From contig CABUEI010000029.1 of assembly GCA_902490585.1 (NCBI GenBank), positions 1 through 26,211 on the forward strand: 26,211 nt of DNA, written 5' to 3'. Positions 1-7,794 of this stretch are shown one piece after another. Source of the stretch: an uncultured Oscillospiraceae bacterium. Lineage in GTDB: Bacteria > Bacillota > Clostridia > Oscillospirales > Ruminococcaceae. The position numbers were made by a program, and so were the translations under genes. A model generated the notes under the pieces. That model saw only the letters and a list, made by a program, of their open reading frames with translations, had not been told where the DNA came from and searched no databases. How positions within the stretch are numbered: position 1 is the first letter of the stretch; every line of letters begins with the position of its first letter.

Positions 1-6
1 GAGCAT
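1..6 (-). CDS. possible first two codons of a gene leaving the window
   Basis: On the minus strand an ATG (bases 6-4) is preceded by a GGAGG ribosome binding site six bases upstream. Only two codons are inside the window, so nothing can be said of the product. It would be the next gene after the sugar-binding protein on the same strand, separated from it by a terminator. The call rests on the start signal alone. Confidence 0.35.
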
Positions 7-140
7 ATCGGTCCTCCGTTGATTTGGTCTTGCAATTTCTATTTTAACGGATTTTCAACCAATATGCTCTACTTTTTTGAAATTTTTTTAATTTTATTTT
101 TCTGTTTGGCTCTTGGTTTCCCCAACATTTATTATAGAGC

Positions 141-195
141 CCATAAAAAATACAGCCCTCCCGGCACATAACGTTCTTGTGTACCGAGAGGGCTG
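141..195 (-). terminator. intrinsic terminator of the sugar-binding protein gene
   Basis: On the minus strand the arms CAGCCCTC (195-188) and GAGGGCTG (160-153) close a long stem, extended inward by partly paired TCGGTACACA / TGTGCCGG. The stem is followed by a TATTTTTT run (to 143). It lies about 20 bases after the stop codon at 216, which fits factor-independent termination. Confidence 0.85.
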
Positions 196-215
196 ATTTT
201 ATTTGATTTTTGTTA

Positions 216-1643
216 TCAGAGCAGACCGTTGTAGTATTCAATCTGCTTATTGATTGTGCCAAGGCTTGCTTCACGCATCTGCGTCCATGACTGACCTTCA
301 TACTGTTCTGAGTACATTTCAAACAGTGTGTTGCCGAGAACATCCTTGATTATCTGACCTGTAGTTTCATCAAGTCCGTAGGGGTTATCGACTACAGCAT
401 GGAAGTTGTTGATATTCTTGAAGCTCATGAGGAATTCATACATTTCATCTGTATACTTCTTGCTTCTCATGATACTGTCTTTTGTTGTAGCCTTGAGGCC
501 TTCATCCGTGTTGCTGAGACGGCAGCAATTGATGAATACAGTTGCCTGCTTTGCGTACTTTGAACCGGCAGGAACAAGATAACCAAATGTTGACAGTGAA
601 TAATAGTATTCGTCAGCTTCGGGATCTCTCGGGAAAGGAACAAAGAAGTAATCGAGAGAATCATCTTTCTGCATTAATCTTGCGTAGCCTGAAATGATCC
701 ATTCGCCCATACCCTGAAAAGCTGCTGTACCTTCCTTGATAGGTGTGGTATCAACATCTATTACGCCTTCCTGGAATGATGCAAGACCTTCCTTTTTCAG
801 TGTCTGCATGAAGTTTGCGGCTCTGTCAACATTTGCGTTGCTGAAGTTCTGTACCAGTTTGCCGTCATCACCGACTGAAATAAGGGCGGTACCTGTACTG
901 TTTATAATCGACTGAGCGGAATATGCGGTTGCACCGTATAATCCTGTTCTGTTGCCGTCAGCATCTGAGTCGATGAACTTTCTGATACAGTCAGTCATTG
1001 TATCCCATGTCCATTCACCCTTGTCGTAAAGTTCCTTGGGGTCATCAATGCCGATCTGTTCAAAAACAGCACGGTTGTATACAAGGAAGTTGGGTGAAAC
1101 ATTATATGCCCAGGGGTAATAATATTTCTTTCCGCCCCACTCGTACTTGTTTACATACTGTTCAAGACCTGTCCACTGAGGTGCTGACATATCCATATAT
1201 TCATCAAGCGGTGAATACATATTCTTTGACATAAGTAACGGGAATGTGTTGTCGGCATAATCAACAAGGTCGGGAGATTCTCCTGAAGAAATAGCTGTTG
1301 TCAGCTTTTCCTGAATCTGAAGTGAGCCGACTATTGTACAGGTGATTGTACAGCCGTAGTTTTCGGAGAAGTACTTGTATGCAGGCTTAACGTCACCTGC
1401 TGTAGTAATGTCATAGCATCCGAGATACTGAAGCTCAGCAGGTTCAACTTCTTCGCCTGCGTCGATGCTTATATCACCAACACTGACGGGGTTTTCAATT
1501 TCGTCGTCGATTGTTGTTTCTGTGCTGCCTGAACTTGTAGAAGAAGTTGTGTTGCTGTCAGTAGTCCCGTTTGAGCAGGCAGCCATTGAAACTGCTGTGG
1601 CACCTGCCAGAACTCCGGCTAAAATTCGCTTTAAGTTTACCAT
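216..1643 (-). CDS. ABC transporter extracellular sugar-binding lipoprotein (family 1)
   Basis: Probable substrate-capturing lipoprotein of a carbohydrate ABC importer, anchored to the outer face of the membrane. The ATG at 1643 is chosen over an ATG 12 bases upstream because GGAGG lies 7 bases before it and the protein then starts with a standard signal: positive MVNLKR, a hydrophobic stretch, and Cys23 in a lipobox-like MAAC. A Ser/Thr-rich linker (residues 24-45) follows. The remaining roughly 430 residues resemble family 1 solute-binding proteins, with aromatic-rich segments such as YEWGGKKYYYPW and GMGEWIISGY. Length (475 aa) is normal. The gene has its own promoter and terminator, and no permease or ATPase gene is visible on either side. 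The ligand cannot be read from sequence; a plant oligosaccharide is likely but inferred. Confidence 0.88.
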   Translation of the reverse strand: MVNLKRILAGVLAGATAVSMAACSNGTTDSNTTSSTSSGSTETTIDDEIENPVSVGDISIDAGEEVEPAELQYLGCYDITTAGDVKPAYKYFSENYGCTITCTIVGSLQIQEKLTTAISSGESPDLVDYADNTFPLLMSKNMYSPLDEYMDMSAPQWTGLEQYVNKYEWGGKKYYYPWAYNVSPNFLVYNRAVFEQIGIDDPKELYDKGEWTWDTMTDCIRKFIDSDADGNRTGLYGATAYSAQSIINSTGTALISVGDDGKLVQNFSNANVDRAANFMQTLKKEGLASFQEGVIDVDTTPIKEGTAAFQGMGEWIISGYARLMQKDDSLDYFFVPFPRDPEADEYYYSLSTFGYLVPAGSKYAKQATVFINCCRLSNTDEGLKATTKDSIMRSKKYTDEMYEFLMSFKNINNFHAVVDNPYGLDETTGQIIKDVLGNTLFEMYSEQYEGQSWTQMREASLGTINKQIEYYNGLL

Positions 1644-1685
1644 AAACGCCTCCAATTTTTATGTTATCGGTTTAACTTTATTTAT

Positions 1686-1714
1686 ACTATACCACCAAAA
1701 GCACAATCTGACAA
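1686..1714 (-). promoter_or_regulatory. sigma-A promoter of the sugar-binding protein gene
   Basis: On the minus strand, TTGTCA (1714-1709) and TATAGT (1691-1686) are separated by exactly 17 bases. The start codon is about 40 bases downstream, so the leader is short. No catabolite-repressor-like palindrome was seen beside it. Confidence 0.8.
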
Positions 1715-1830
1715 TGTTTTATTCTGCTTGAAGTGGTTACATTTTGTGCAAAATATCATCAATTATCATCAGGTTTCGTAACAAAATTGACGTAATTTAT
1801 GCCGGTGACTGTTATTGAATTTATAATAAA

Positions 1831-1870
1831 AAAGAAAATACGGAACTTACTTAAACATAAGTTCCGTATT
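1831..1870 (-). terminator. intrinsic terminator after the small Cys-rich gene
   Basis: A perfect 13-bp stem has arms AATACGGAACTTA (1837-1849) and its complement (1858-1870), with an 8-base loop. On the minus strand it is followed by TTTTCTTTTTT. It is placed 25 bases after the stop codon at 1895. Confidence 0.88.
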
Positions 1871-1894
1871 TGAACATTACATTTTATTCTTTTA

Positions 1895-2107
1895 TCAGAA
1901 GTTGATATTGTTAACATCCGAATTTGCAAGCTGAATTTCCTTCTTAGGAATACGCTTTAAAGGAGAATAAACAAACTTCTTGCATGAATCGTATGACTTT
2001 ACAACTCCGAACTTTGAGCACTGTATCTTATCATCACCCATAGCGGTGCCAAGCTCACAGTACTTGCAGGAAGGCTTGATATTATTACCAAACAATTTCT
2101 TTTTCAT
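1895..2107 (-). CDS. small four-cysteine protein of unknown function
   Basis: A 70-residue soluble protein that I do not recognise. ATG 2107 is preferred over a GTG 12 bases upstream because AAGGTGG sits about 9 bases before it. Four cysteines (14, 17, 30, 42) are spaced C-x2-C-x12-C-x11-C, which suggests a zinc or metal site. The sequence is rich in lysine (KKKLFGNN, KRIPKKE) and has no signal peptide or membrane segment. It has its own promoter and terminator, so it is a real single-gene unit, downstream of the YlbJ-like gene on the same strand. A role in sporulation would be a guess from the neighbour only. Confidence 0.7.
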   Translation of the reverse strand: MKKKLFGNNIKPSCKYCELGTAMGDDKIQCSKFGVVKSYDSCKKFVYSPLKRIPKKEIQLANSDVNNINF

Positions 2108-2131
2108 ATAGAACACCACCTTACGAAAATT

Positions 2132-2195
2132 GCACTGAAATATACAGTGCCACTATATTTATCTTGATTATATCACATTATCTGAAATAAATCCA
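2132..2195 (-). promoter_or_regulatory. promoter and leader hairpin of the small Cys-rich gene
   Basis: On the minus strand a TGGATT box (2195-2190, weak) lies 17 bases before a perfect TATAAT (2172-2167). In the short leader GCACTG (2150-2145) and CAGTGC (2137-2132) form a 6-bp hairpin followed by AATTTT, directly before the ribosome binding site. It could be a weak attenuator. Confidence 0.6.
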
Positions 2196-2213
2196 GTACT
2201 TTTTGAAAAATTT

Positions 2214-3206
2214 TTATATTTTATTTGTTTTTCCTGTGTCTTTAAGTAAAATGAAAGTCATTCCTGCAATACACATAAGTAGCAACGGGTCTGTTATCAG
2301 TGCATCTGTGGCATAAGCAAATACATTTCTTACAGGCTGATATCCTGTTGCGTTAGTGATGAGTAAGCAAACAAAACCCGAAATCACAGATATTATAATT
2401 CGTGCAATGATAAAATGAAATTTTCTTATTCTGAAATCTGCCAGTGTGAATATCTGATATATAACGCACAGTCCGCCAAATGAAATCAATGCCGTTGTCA
2501 GCAGAAGAGAAAAGGCCGAACCGACAAATTTTATATTAGTGATTTCGGTTATCGCTTTCAGTATATCCGGAATTTTAATTTGCAGAATGTTTGATAATAT
2601 ATAATCCGCAAGTTCGGCGATGCTGTTGAACAGTAAAATCGGCAGAGCAATATTCAGCATGGCTTTCGCTGTGCCTGTAAGCGTTGATGAAATGTCTGAT
2701 GATGACAGCCGAATTTCTGTTTTATAGGTTTTTCCGATATCATTTCGGATATTCAGAATTACAGCTGTCAGAAAATTTGCTGTAAGGCATGATAAGAACA
2801 CGATAAAACCTGCTGTTATATCGCCGTATATTCCAATCCCTACAATGCCGATTACAAACGCAGGACCGCTGTTATAGCAATAGAACAAAGCTTTGCTATA
2901 CTTGTCGGAGCGGCAGAAATTCTGAGCATACAGTTCGTTTAACAGCTTTACTCCGACAGGGTAGCCGCCGATCTGACTGAGAATAAACACGGCAAAAGTT
3001 TTTTTATCGAGTTTTAGAAAGTATCGCATTATGTACCACAACGGAGTGATTATAAGCTCTCCTGCGTTGCTTTTGATAAGCAGTGTTGCAAAAGCCATGA
3101 AACAGTACAGTGACGGTATCAGACTGTCAAGACAAATGTAAATACATTGCTTTACTGTATCGGCTGTACCCTTGCTGTCTGTAATCAGAAGAATACCGAT
3201 AAGCAC
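2214..3206 (-). CDS. ylbJ: YlbJ-like sporulation integral membrane protein
   Basis: A polytopic membrane protein with about eight hydrophobic segments and a conserved IGGYPVGVKLLNEL segment near residues 78-91, as in the YlbJ/nucleoside-recognition (Gate) family. YlbJ in Bacillus is needed for spore cortex formation and is made in the mother cell; that role is taken from the family. The annotated GTG at 3206 has no ribosome binding site and cuts the first membrane helix in half. The same frame stays open to a TGA at 3260-3258, just after which GAGGG precedes ATT/ATT/ATA codons (3254-3246). Starting there gives a normal N-terminus (TKRVKRIIICILF then VLIGILLI). The true start is therefore probably one of these rare codons. 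It is divergent from yqfC, fitting a sporulation locus. Confidence 0.78.
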   Translation of the reverse strand: MLIGILLITDSKGTADTVKQCIYICLDSLIPSLYCFMAFATLLIKSNAGELIITPLWYIMRYFLKLDKKTFAVFILSQIGGYPVGVKLLNELYAQNFCRSDKYSKALFYCYNSGPAFVIGIVGIGIYGDITAGFIVFLSCLTANFLTAVILNIRNDIGKTYKTEIRLSSSDISSTLTGTAKAMLNIALPILLFNSIAELADYILSNILQIKIPDILKAITEITNIKFVGSAFSLLLTTALISFGGLCVIYQIFTLADFRIRKFHFIIARIIISVISGFVCLLITNATGYQPVRNVFAYATDALITDPLLLMCIAGMTFILLKDTGKTNKI

Positions 3207-3312
3207 AAATAAAATACATATAATTATTCGTTTTACACGTTTTGTTATAATAATCCCTCACTTCTTTTTTGCTTGTACCTGCATATAGATTATATGAAAG
3301 GAGAGCTGAAAA

Positions 3313-3600
3313 ATGAACGTAGATAAGTTAGCAGGAAAATATGAGCGACTGAAAGAAAAAACACGTAACCATTCATACATAACGCTCGGTGATAACAAGT
3401 ATGCCGAGATCGAATGTTGCAGAAAAATTTTAAAATTTGAGGATAATATAATCGAACTTGAAATACCGTGCGGAACGGTAAAAATTATCGGTATAGAGCT
3501 GAAATTCAAGACATTCGGTTACGACAGTGTGAAGATCACGGGTAAAATTCATTCAATAGGATTTGAAGATACGAACATTAATAAAACGGAGGAAACATGA
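3313..3600 (+). CDS. yqfC: YabP/YqfC family sporulation protein
   Basis: A 95-residue protein of the YabP/YqfC family. It has a basic N-terminus (KLAGKYERLKEKTRNH) followed by the typical short beta-rich domain, including ITLGDNKYAEIECCRKIL and GIELKFKTFGYDSVKI. Family members are expressed in the mother cell during sporulation and YqfC is co-expressed with YqfD. ATG 3313 is preceded by AAAGGAGAG. Its stop overlaps the start of yqfD (ATGA, 3597-3600), so the two are translationally coupled. The yqfC-yqfD-phoH order is that of other Firmicutes and strengthens the call. The last 15 residues are polar and probably disordered. Confidence 0.88.
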   Translation: MNVDKLAGKYERLKEKTRNHSYITLGDNKYAEIECCRKILKFEDNIIELEIPCGTVKIIGIELKFKTFGYDSVKITGKIHSIGFEDTNINKTEET

Positions 3601-4793
3601 GAAAGAGAAAAGCAAAAGTAGGTTCGTTTGCCGCTTACATAACAGTAACGGGTCTTGGCGGTTTTCAGGAAAAGTTTATAAGCGAGCTGATAGCGAATGA
3701 TATTCAGATATACGAAATTTATCAGCAGAAAAGCGAATTCACCGCCGTGGTCAAGCCTCGTAATTATCTCAAAATAGGACGAATAGCACGAAAGTACGGC
3801 GTAAGGCTGAGCGTAACAGAAAGAAAAGGACTTGTATTCAGACTTTTACCGTTCAGAAAAAGATGGGGTCTTGTAACAGGTACTTTATGCTGTTGCGCCG
3901 TTATTGTTTTTCTGTCACAGTTTGTATGGAAAATAGAAATATCGGGTAATTCGCAGATTACAGATACGCAGATATGCGGAGTTATGGAAAAGAACGGGCT
4001 TATGCCGGGTTGCAACCGAAAGGCGTTCGACGAATGGGTATGTGAACAATCGGCAATGGCTGAAATAAACAAGCTGTCATGGATTGCGGTTGAACGGCAG
4101 GGAAGCAGGGTTTTTATAAAAGTTGCCGAGATAAATAATCCGCAGAAAGCAGAAATACCGATAGAAACGCCGTGTAATGTTATAAGCGATTATGACGGTC
4201 AGCTGGTTTATACCGAAATATACAAGGGAAAGTTACAGACTACAGTCGGAAGCGGAGTGGTAAAAGGTCAGCTTCTTATAAGCGGAACAGTTAATGACAA
4301 CGGAGGAAGAATTGTTTATGTTCATGCGGACGGTTTACTTAAAGCCGAGTGCGAGCAGACAGAAGAATTTTATCTTCCGTTTGAACAGATACGAAAGATA
4401 CCGACCGATGAGAAATATTATTCCACATATCTGATGTTCGGCTCTTACGCTGTACCGCTTCCGTGGGAGCATTATGATACGGAAGATATGAGCGGTTTTA
4501 CATACAGCGAGGATACATATAACATCAACATCTTCGGGGCTGACACTCCGTACAGATACAAGCAGGGCGTGTACACAAAAATAAATGAGGAAACAATAAA
4601 ATATACCGCCCGTGATGTAATGTCGCAACTGGAAAAACAGAAAAAGGATTATGAAGAAAATTTCCTTTCGGATTGCAACATTATATCCGATGAAAAAGAG
4701 GTTTACACAGATGAAAAGGGGATTAAAATGATAGTAAAATACAAACTGGAACGCAATATCGGAGTAAAGCAACCGATTACTGTTTTATATTGA
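3597..4793 (+). CDS. yqfD: stage IV sporulation protein YqfD
   Basis: A 398-residue protein with a basic start (MRKRKAK), an N-terminal domain of about 85 residues, one clear membrane helix (about 91-110, ending FLSQFVW) and a long extracytoplasmic C-terminal part. This is the YqfD architecture. The segment after the helix (IEISGNSQITDTQI, then a WIAVERQG strand) resembles a POTRA-like fold as seen in spore assembly and division proteins; that is an impression, not an alignment. YqfD is required for a late sporulation step in Bacillus. It overlaps yqfC by 4 bases. No terminator separates it from phoH, but phoH has its own promoter. Confidence 0.88.
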   Translation: MRKRKAKVGSFAAYITVTGLGGFQEKFISELIANDIQIYEIYQQKSEFTAVVKPRNYLKIGRIARKYGVRLSVTERKGLVFRLLPFRKRWGLVTGTLCCCAVIVFLSQFVWKIEISGNSQITDTQICGVMEKNGLMPGCNRKAFDEWVCEQSAMAEINKLSWIAVERQGSRVFIKVAEINNPQKAEIPIETPCNVISDYDGQLVYTEIYKGKLQTTVGSGVVKGQLLISGTVNDNGGRIVYVHADGLLKAECEQTEEFYLPFEQIRKIPTDEKYYSTYLMFGSYAVPLPWEHYDTEDMSGFTYSEDTYNINIFGADTPYRYKQGVYTKINEETIKYTARDVMSQLEKQKKDYEENFLSDCNIISDEKEVYTDEKGIKMIVKYKLERNIGVKQPITVLY

Positions 4794-4810
4794 TTTGACG
4801 TAAATTTGTA

Positions 4811-4839
4811 TTGAAATAAAGTTCGGATTGTGGTATACT
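4811..4839 (+). promoter_or_regulatory. sigma-A promoter of the phoH-mutS2 cluster
   Basis: TTGAAA (4811-4816), 17 bases, TATACT (4834-4839). It lies between yqfD and phoH and lets the housekeeping cluster be transcribed in vegetative cells independently of the sporulation pair. Confidence 0.75.
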
Positions 4840-4889
4840 ATCATAGAATAGATAAATTTCTAAGATTTGAAAGGAATATATCACGATAA

Positions 4890-5852
4890 ATGACAGAAAA
4901 AGCTGTTAATATTCAGGATATGAGCCAAATTCACGAAGTTTTCGGTGATTTTGACAGTAATATCAATATTATTCAAAAGGAATACAAGGTTTCGATATAC
5001 AGCCGTGATGATGAGATACGCATAAAAGGCGAAGAAAATGCTGTGGATAATGCACAGCAGGTTATAAATACGCTTATTACTTCTGTAGAAAAAGGCGAGA
5101 TACCAACTGAACAGAGCGTCAGGTATGCAATCTCTATGATAAACGAGGGCAAGAGCGAGGAAATGCAATCGCTGTCCTCTGACTGTATCTGCGTCAGCCA
5201 TACGGGAAAACCGATAAAGGCAAAGACGGTCGGACAGTCGAAATATGTAAACAGTATAAAGAAAAATACCATAGTATTCGGTGTAGGTCCTGCCGGTACA
5301 GGTAAGACTTATCTTGCGGTAGCTCTTGCGGTAAGGGCATTCAAGGCACACGAAGTACAGAGAATTATTCTTACACGTCCTGCGGTTGAAGCGGGTGAGA
5401 AACTCGGATTTCTCCCCGGTGATCTTCAGAACAAGGTAGATCCTTATTTAAGACCACTGTATGACGCACTGTTTGACATGATGGGGTCCGAGGCTTTTCA
5501 GCGTAATATGGAACGTGGTTGTATTGAGGTAGCACCGCTTGCGTATATGCGAGGAAGAACGCTTGACGACAGCTTTATCATTCTTGACGAGGCGCAGAAT
5601 ACAACGCCCGAACAGATGAAAATGTTCCTTACACGTCTTGGTTTCAACAGCAAGATGGTAATAACGGGCGACGTTACACAAATAGATTTACCCGATTCAA
5701 AGCATTCGGGACTTGTAGAAGCTACGAAAATTCTGAAGAACATTGACGATATAGCGATAAACCGTTTCACCGAAAAGGATGTTGTACGTCACAGACTGGT
5801 ACAGGATATAGTAAAGGCTTACGAGCAGTACAATGAAAGAAAGAAAAGCTGA
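4890..5852 (+). CDS. phoH: PhoH family P-loop ATPase
   Basis: Cytoplasmic PhoH-type ATPase of 320 residues, usual length for PhoH/YbeZ. An N-terminal KH-like region (about 1-80) is followed by the ATPase domain, with Walker A GPAGTGKT at 133-140 and Walker B IILDEAQN around 230-237. Family members are found next to ybeY and are linked to RNA metabolism and rRNA maturation; this pairing is kept here (26-base gap). The ribosome binding site AAAGGA lies about 14 bases before the ATG, a long spacing, but no better in-frame start exists. The gene is first in a cluster ending with a HAD hydrolase. Confidence 0.95.
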   Translation: MTEKAVNIQDMSQIHEVFGDFDSNINIIQKEYKVSIYSRDDEIRIKGEENAVDNAQQVINTLITSVEKGEIPTEQSVRYAISMINEGKSEEMQSLSSDCICVSHTGKPIKAKTVGQSKYVNSIKKNTIVFGVGPAGTGKTYLAVALAVRAFKAHEVQRIILTRPAVEAGEKLGFLPGDLQNKVDPYLRPLYDALFDMMGSEAFQRNMERGCIEVAPLAYMRGRTLDDSFIILDEAQNTTPEQMKMFLTRLGFNSKMVITGDVTQIDLPDSKHSGLVEATKILKNIDDIAINRFTEKDVVRHRLVQDIVKAYEQYNERKKS

Positions 5853-5878
5853 TAGCTTTTAAAATGAGGAAAGTAAAA

Positions 5879-6373
5879 ATGTCAGAGAATAAAACACCGA
5901 AAATATATATGTCATTCAGGAACAATCAGAAAGCAATAGAAGTTCCTAACGGACTGCGTACCGTTATCAGAAAGTGCATTGCAGAAACGCTGAGAGTTAC
6001 CGATTTTGTGGGTGACGCAGACGTATCTGTCACACTGGTTGACAACGAGCGTATCAAGAGAATAAACAAGGAGTTCCGTGATAAGAACAAGGTAACCGAT
6101 GTTATCTCGTTTCCGCTCGGTGCTTACGATGAGTATGACGTAAACCCTGAAAACGGTGCTTATATGCTCGGTGATATAGTAATTTCTATGGAAAAGGCTC
6201 ACGCTCAGGCTATAGAATACGGTCATTCACTGGTAAGAGAGGTTGGATTTTTAGCTACACATTCAACTCTTCATCTTCTCGGATACGACCACGAGGACGA
6301 CCCGGACGGTGAAAAGGTAATGCTGGAGCTACAGGATCGTGTGCTGAACAATCTCAAAATCACACGGGAATAA
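5879..6373 (+). CDS. ybeY: endoribonuclease YbeY (rRNA maturation factor)
   Basis: A 164-residue metal-dependent endoribonuclease acting in 16S rRNA 3'-end maturation and ribosome quality control. The zinc motif H-x3-H-x5-H is complete: His128, His132 and His138 in HSTLHLLGYDH. The preceding LGDIVISMEKAHAQAIEYGHS segment is also typical of the family. ATG 5879 is chosen over ATG 5864 because GAGGAAAG lies at the right distance only for the former. The 7TM-HD gene often found between phoH and ybeY is absent. Confidence 0.95.
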   Translation: MSENKTPKIYMSFRNNQKAIEVPNGLRTVIRKCIAETLRVTDFVGDADVSVTLVDNERIKRINKEFRDKNKVTDVISFPLGAYDEYDVNPENGAYMLGDIVISMEKAHAQAIEYGHSLVREVGFLATHSTLHLLGYDHEDDPDGEKVMLELQDRVLNNLKITRE

Positions 6374-6385
6374 TCAGAGGACAAA

Positions 6386-6865
6386 GTGTTTAAACGACTT
6401 GCTCACAGCTTTAAATATGCGGCTCACGGCATTGCATTTTGTGTAAGCCATGAAATGAATATACGTGTACACATTGTTGCGACTATGTGTGTGCTTTATC
6501 TGGCGCAGTTTTACAACTTTACGAAAGAGCAGTTCGTATTGCTGATAATTACCTGTGTGGTCGTTATTTCGGCTGAAATGATGAATACGGCTATTGAGGT
6601 TGTGATAGATAAGGTTTCACCCGGCTATTCGGCACTAGCCAAAGTCGGCAAAGATGTTGCCGCAGGTGCGGTATTTGTTACCGCAATCGCCGCAGCAATA
6701 ATAGGAATAATACTTTTCTGGGATACGGACAGATTCAGAATTATATTTGAATATTTTACGGGCGATGTATGGAATATGGCTATGCTGATAGCTTTTGTCT
6801 GCCTGGCGTATCTGTTTATTGCTAAAGGAAAGAAAAGAAATATCAAAGGAAAGATGAATAAATGA
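6386..6865 (+). CDS. dgkA: diacylglycerol/undecaprenol kinase, DgkA family
   Basis: Small membrane lipid kinase (159 aa). In Gram-positives the DgkA homologue phosphorylates undecaprenol to replenish the cell-wall carrier lipid. The family signature EMMNTAIEVVIDKV (about 56-69) is intact, and three hydrophobic helices surround it. The C-terminus carries an additional hydrophobic helix (MAMLIAFVCLAYLFI) and a basic tail, making it somewhat longer than the minimal form of about 120 residues. The GTG start at 6386 follows CAGAGGA. The stop overlaps era (ATGA, 6862-6865). Confidence 0.93.
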   Translation: MFKRLAHSFKYAAHGIAFCVSHEMNIRVHIVATMCVLYLAQFYNFTKEQFVLLIITCVVVISAEMMNTAIEVVIDKVSPGYSALAKVGKDVAAGAVFVTAIAAAIIGIILFWDTDRFRIIFEYFTGDVWNMAMLIAFVCLAYLFIAKGKKRNIKGKMNK

Positions 6866-7770
6866 ATAATCCTAAATCAGTATTCGTGGCTATAGCAGGC
6901 AGACCCAATGCGGGAAAGTCCACTCTCACAAATTATCTTGTAGGGGAAAAAATCGCAATAGTCAGCGATAAACCCCAGACGACAAGAACAAGAATAAACG
7001 GCGTGCTTACAAAGGGCGAAACGCAGTATGTGTTCATAGATACGCCCGGTATGCACAAGGCAAAGAACAAGCTGTCAGATCAGATGTTAAAGTCTATAAG
7101 AGAGAGCGTTACGGATGTTGATGTTATACTTATGATGGCTGACGCTACCAAGAAGATCTCTCCGATTGAGCATAATCTGATTGACAGTTTCAAGGACAGA
7201 AAAACAGATGTCATTCTGCTTATAAATAAGGTTGATCTGATCAAGGATAAATCCGAGCTTCTTTCGCTTATAAAGGAATACAGCGAACTTTATGACTTCA
7301 AGGAAATAGTTCCGATAAGCGTAAGGCAGAGGATAGGCGTTGAAGAGATAATGCCGATAATAGACAGATATGTAAAGCTGTCGCCGCATTATTTTGACGA
7401 TGAACTGCCGACTGATCAGGCTGAGAAGGTTTGGCTTGCAGAGATCGTCCGTGAGAAAATTCTCCGCAATATGAACGAGGAGATCCCGCACGGAACTGCC
7501 GTATATGTCGAAACGATGGAAGTCAGACAGAAACCGAACGGCAAGGAAATAGTCGATATCGGCATTGTAATTGTCTGCGAAAAGGCTTCACACAAGGGCA
7601 TGATAATCGGCAAGCAGGGCTCTATGCTTAAAAAGATAGGCTCTGAGGCAAGAGAAGATATGCAGGACTATTTCGGCTGTAAGGTCAATATGCAGATATG
7701 GGTCAAGGTAAAGGAAGACTGGAGAAACAGAGAGTCTGACATTGCCGACTTCGGACTGAAGGCTGACTGA
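6862..7770 (+). CDS. era: GTPase Era
   Basis: Essential ribosome-assembly GTPase that binds the 3' end of 16S rRNA. The G motifs are all present: G1 GRPNAGKST (13-21), a G2 threonine region (QTTRTRI), G3 DTPG (60-63), G4 NKVD (122-125). The C-terminal KH domain carries GMIIGKQGSMLKKIG. Length (302 aa) is normal. It is coupled to dgkA by a 4-base overlap. The cdd gene found before era in Bacillus is missing. Confidence 0.97.
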   Translation: MNNPKSVFVAIAGRPNAGKSTLTNYLVGEKIAIVSDKPQTTRTRINGVLTKGETQYVFIDTPGMHKAKNKLSDQMLKSIRESVTDVDVILMMADATKKISPIEHNLIDSFKDRKTDVILLINKVDLIKDKSELLSLIKEYSELYDFKEIVPISVRQRIGVEEIMPIIDRYVKLSPHYFDDELPTDQAEKVWLAEIVREKILRNMNEEIPHGTAVYVETMEVRQKPNGKEIVDIGIVIVCEKASHKGMIIGKQGSMLKKIGSEAREDMQDYFGCKVNMQIWVKVKEDWRNRESDIADFGLKAD

Positions 7771-7794
7771 GATATTTAAAGGAGTAGCTGTTCA

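Noticed and set aside
1790..1817. Plus-strand promoter TTGACG...TGTTAT
   Set aside because: The -10 is poor and it would drive transcription against minus-strand genes with no plus-strand gene following.
3260..3312. Sigma-E promoter for yqfC (CATATAGAT at 3282-3290 as -10)
   Set aside because: No ATATT-like -35 at 14-15 bases upstream; the match is too weak to annotate.
4335..5351. Minus-strand hydrophobic open frames opposite yqfD and phoH
   Set aside because: They overlap well-identified plus-strand genes, and their composition is what the complement of such genes gives.
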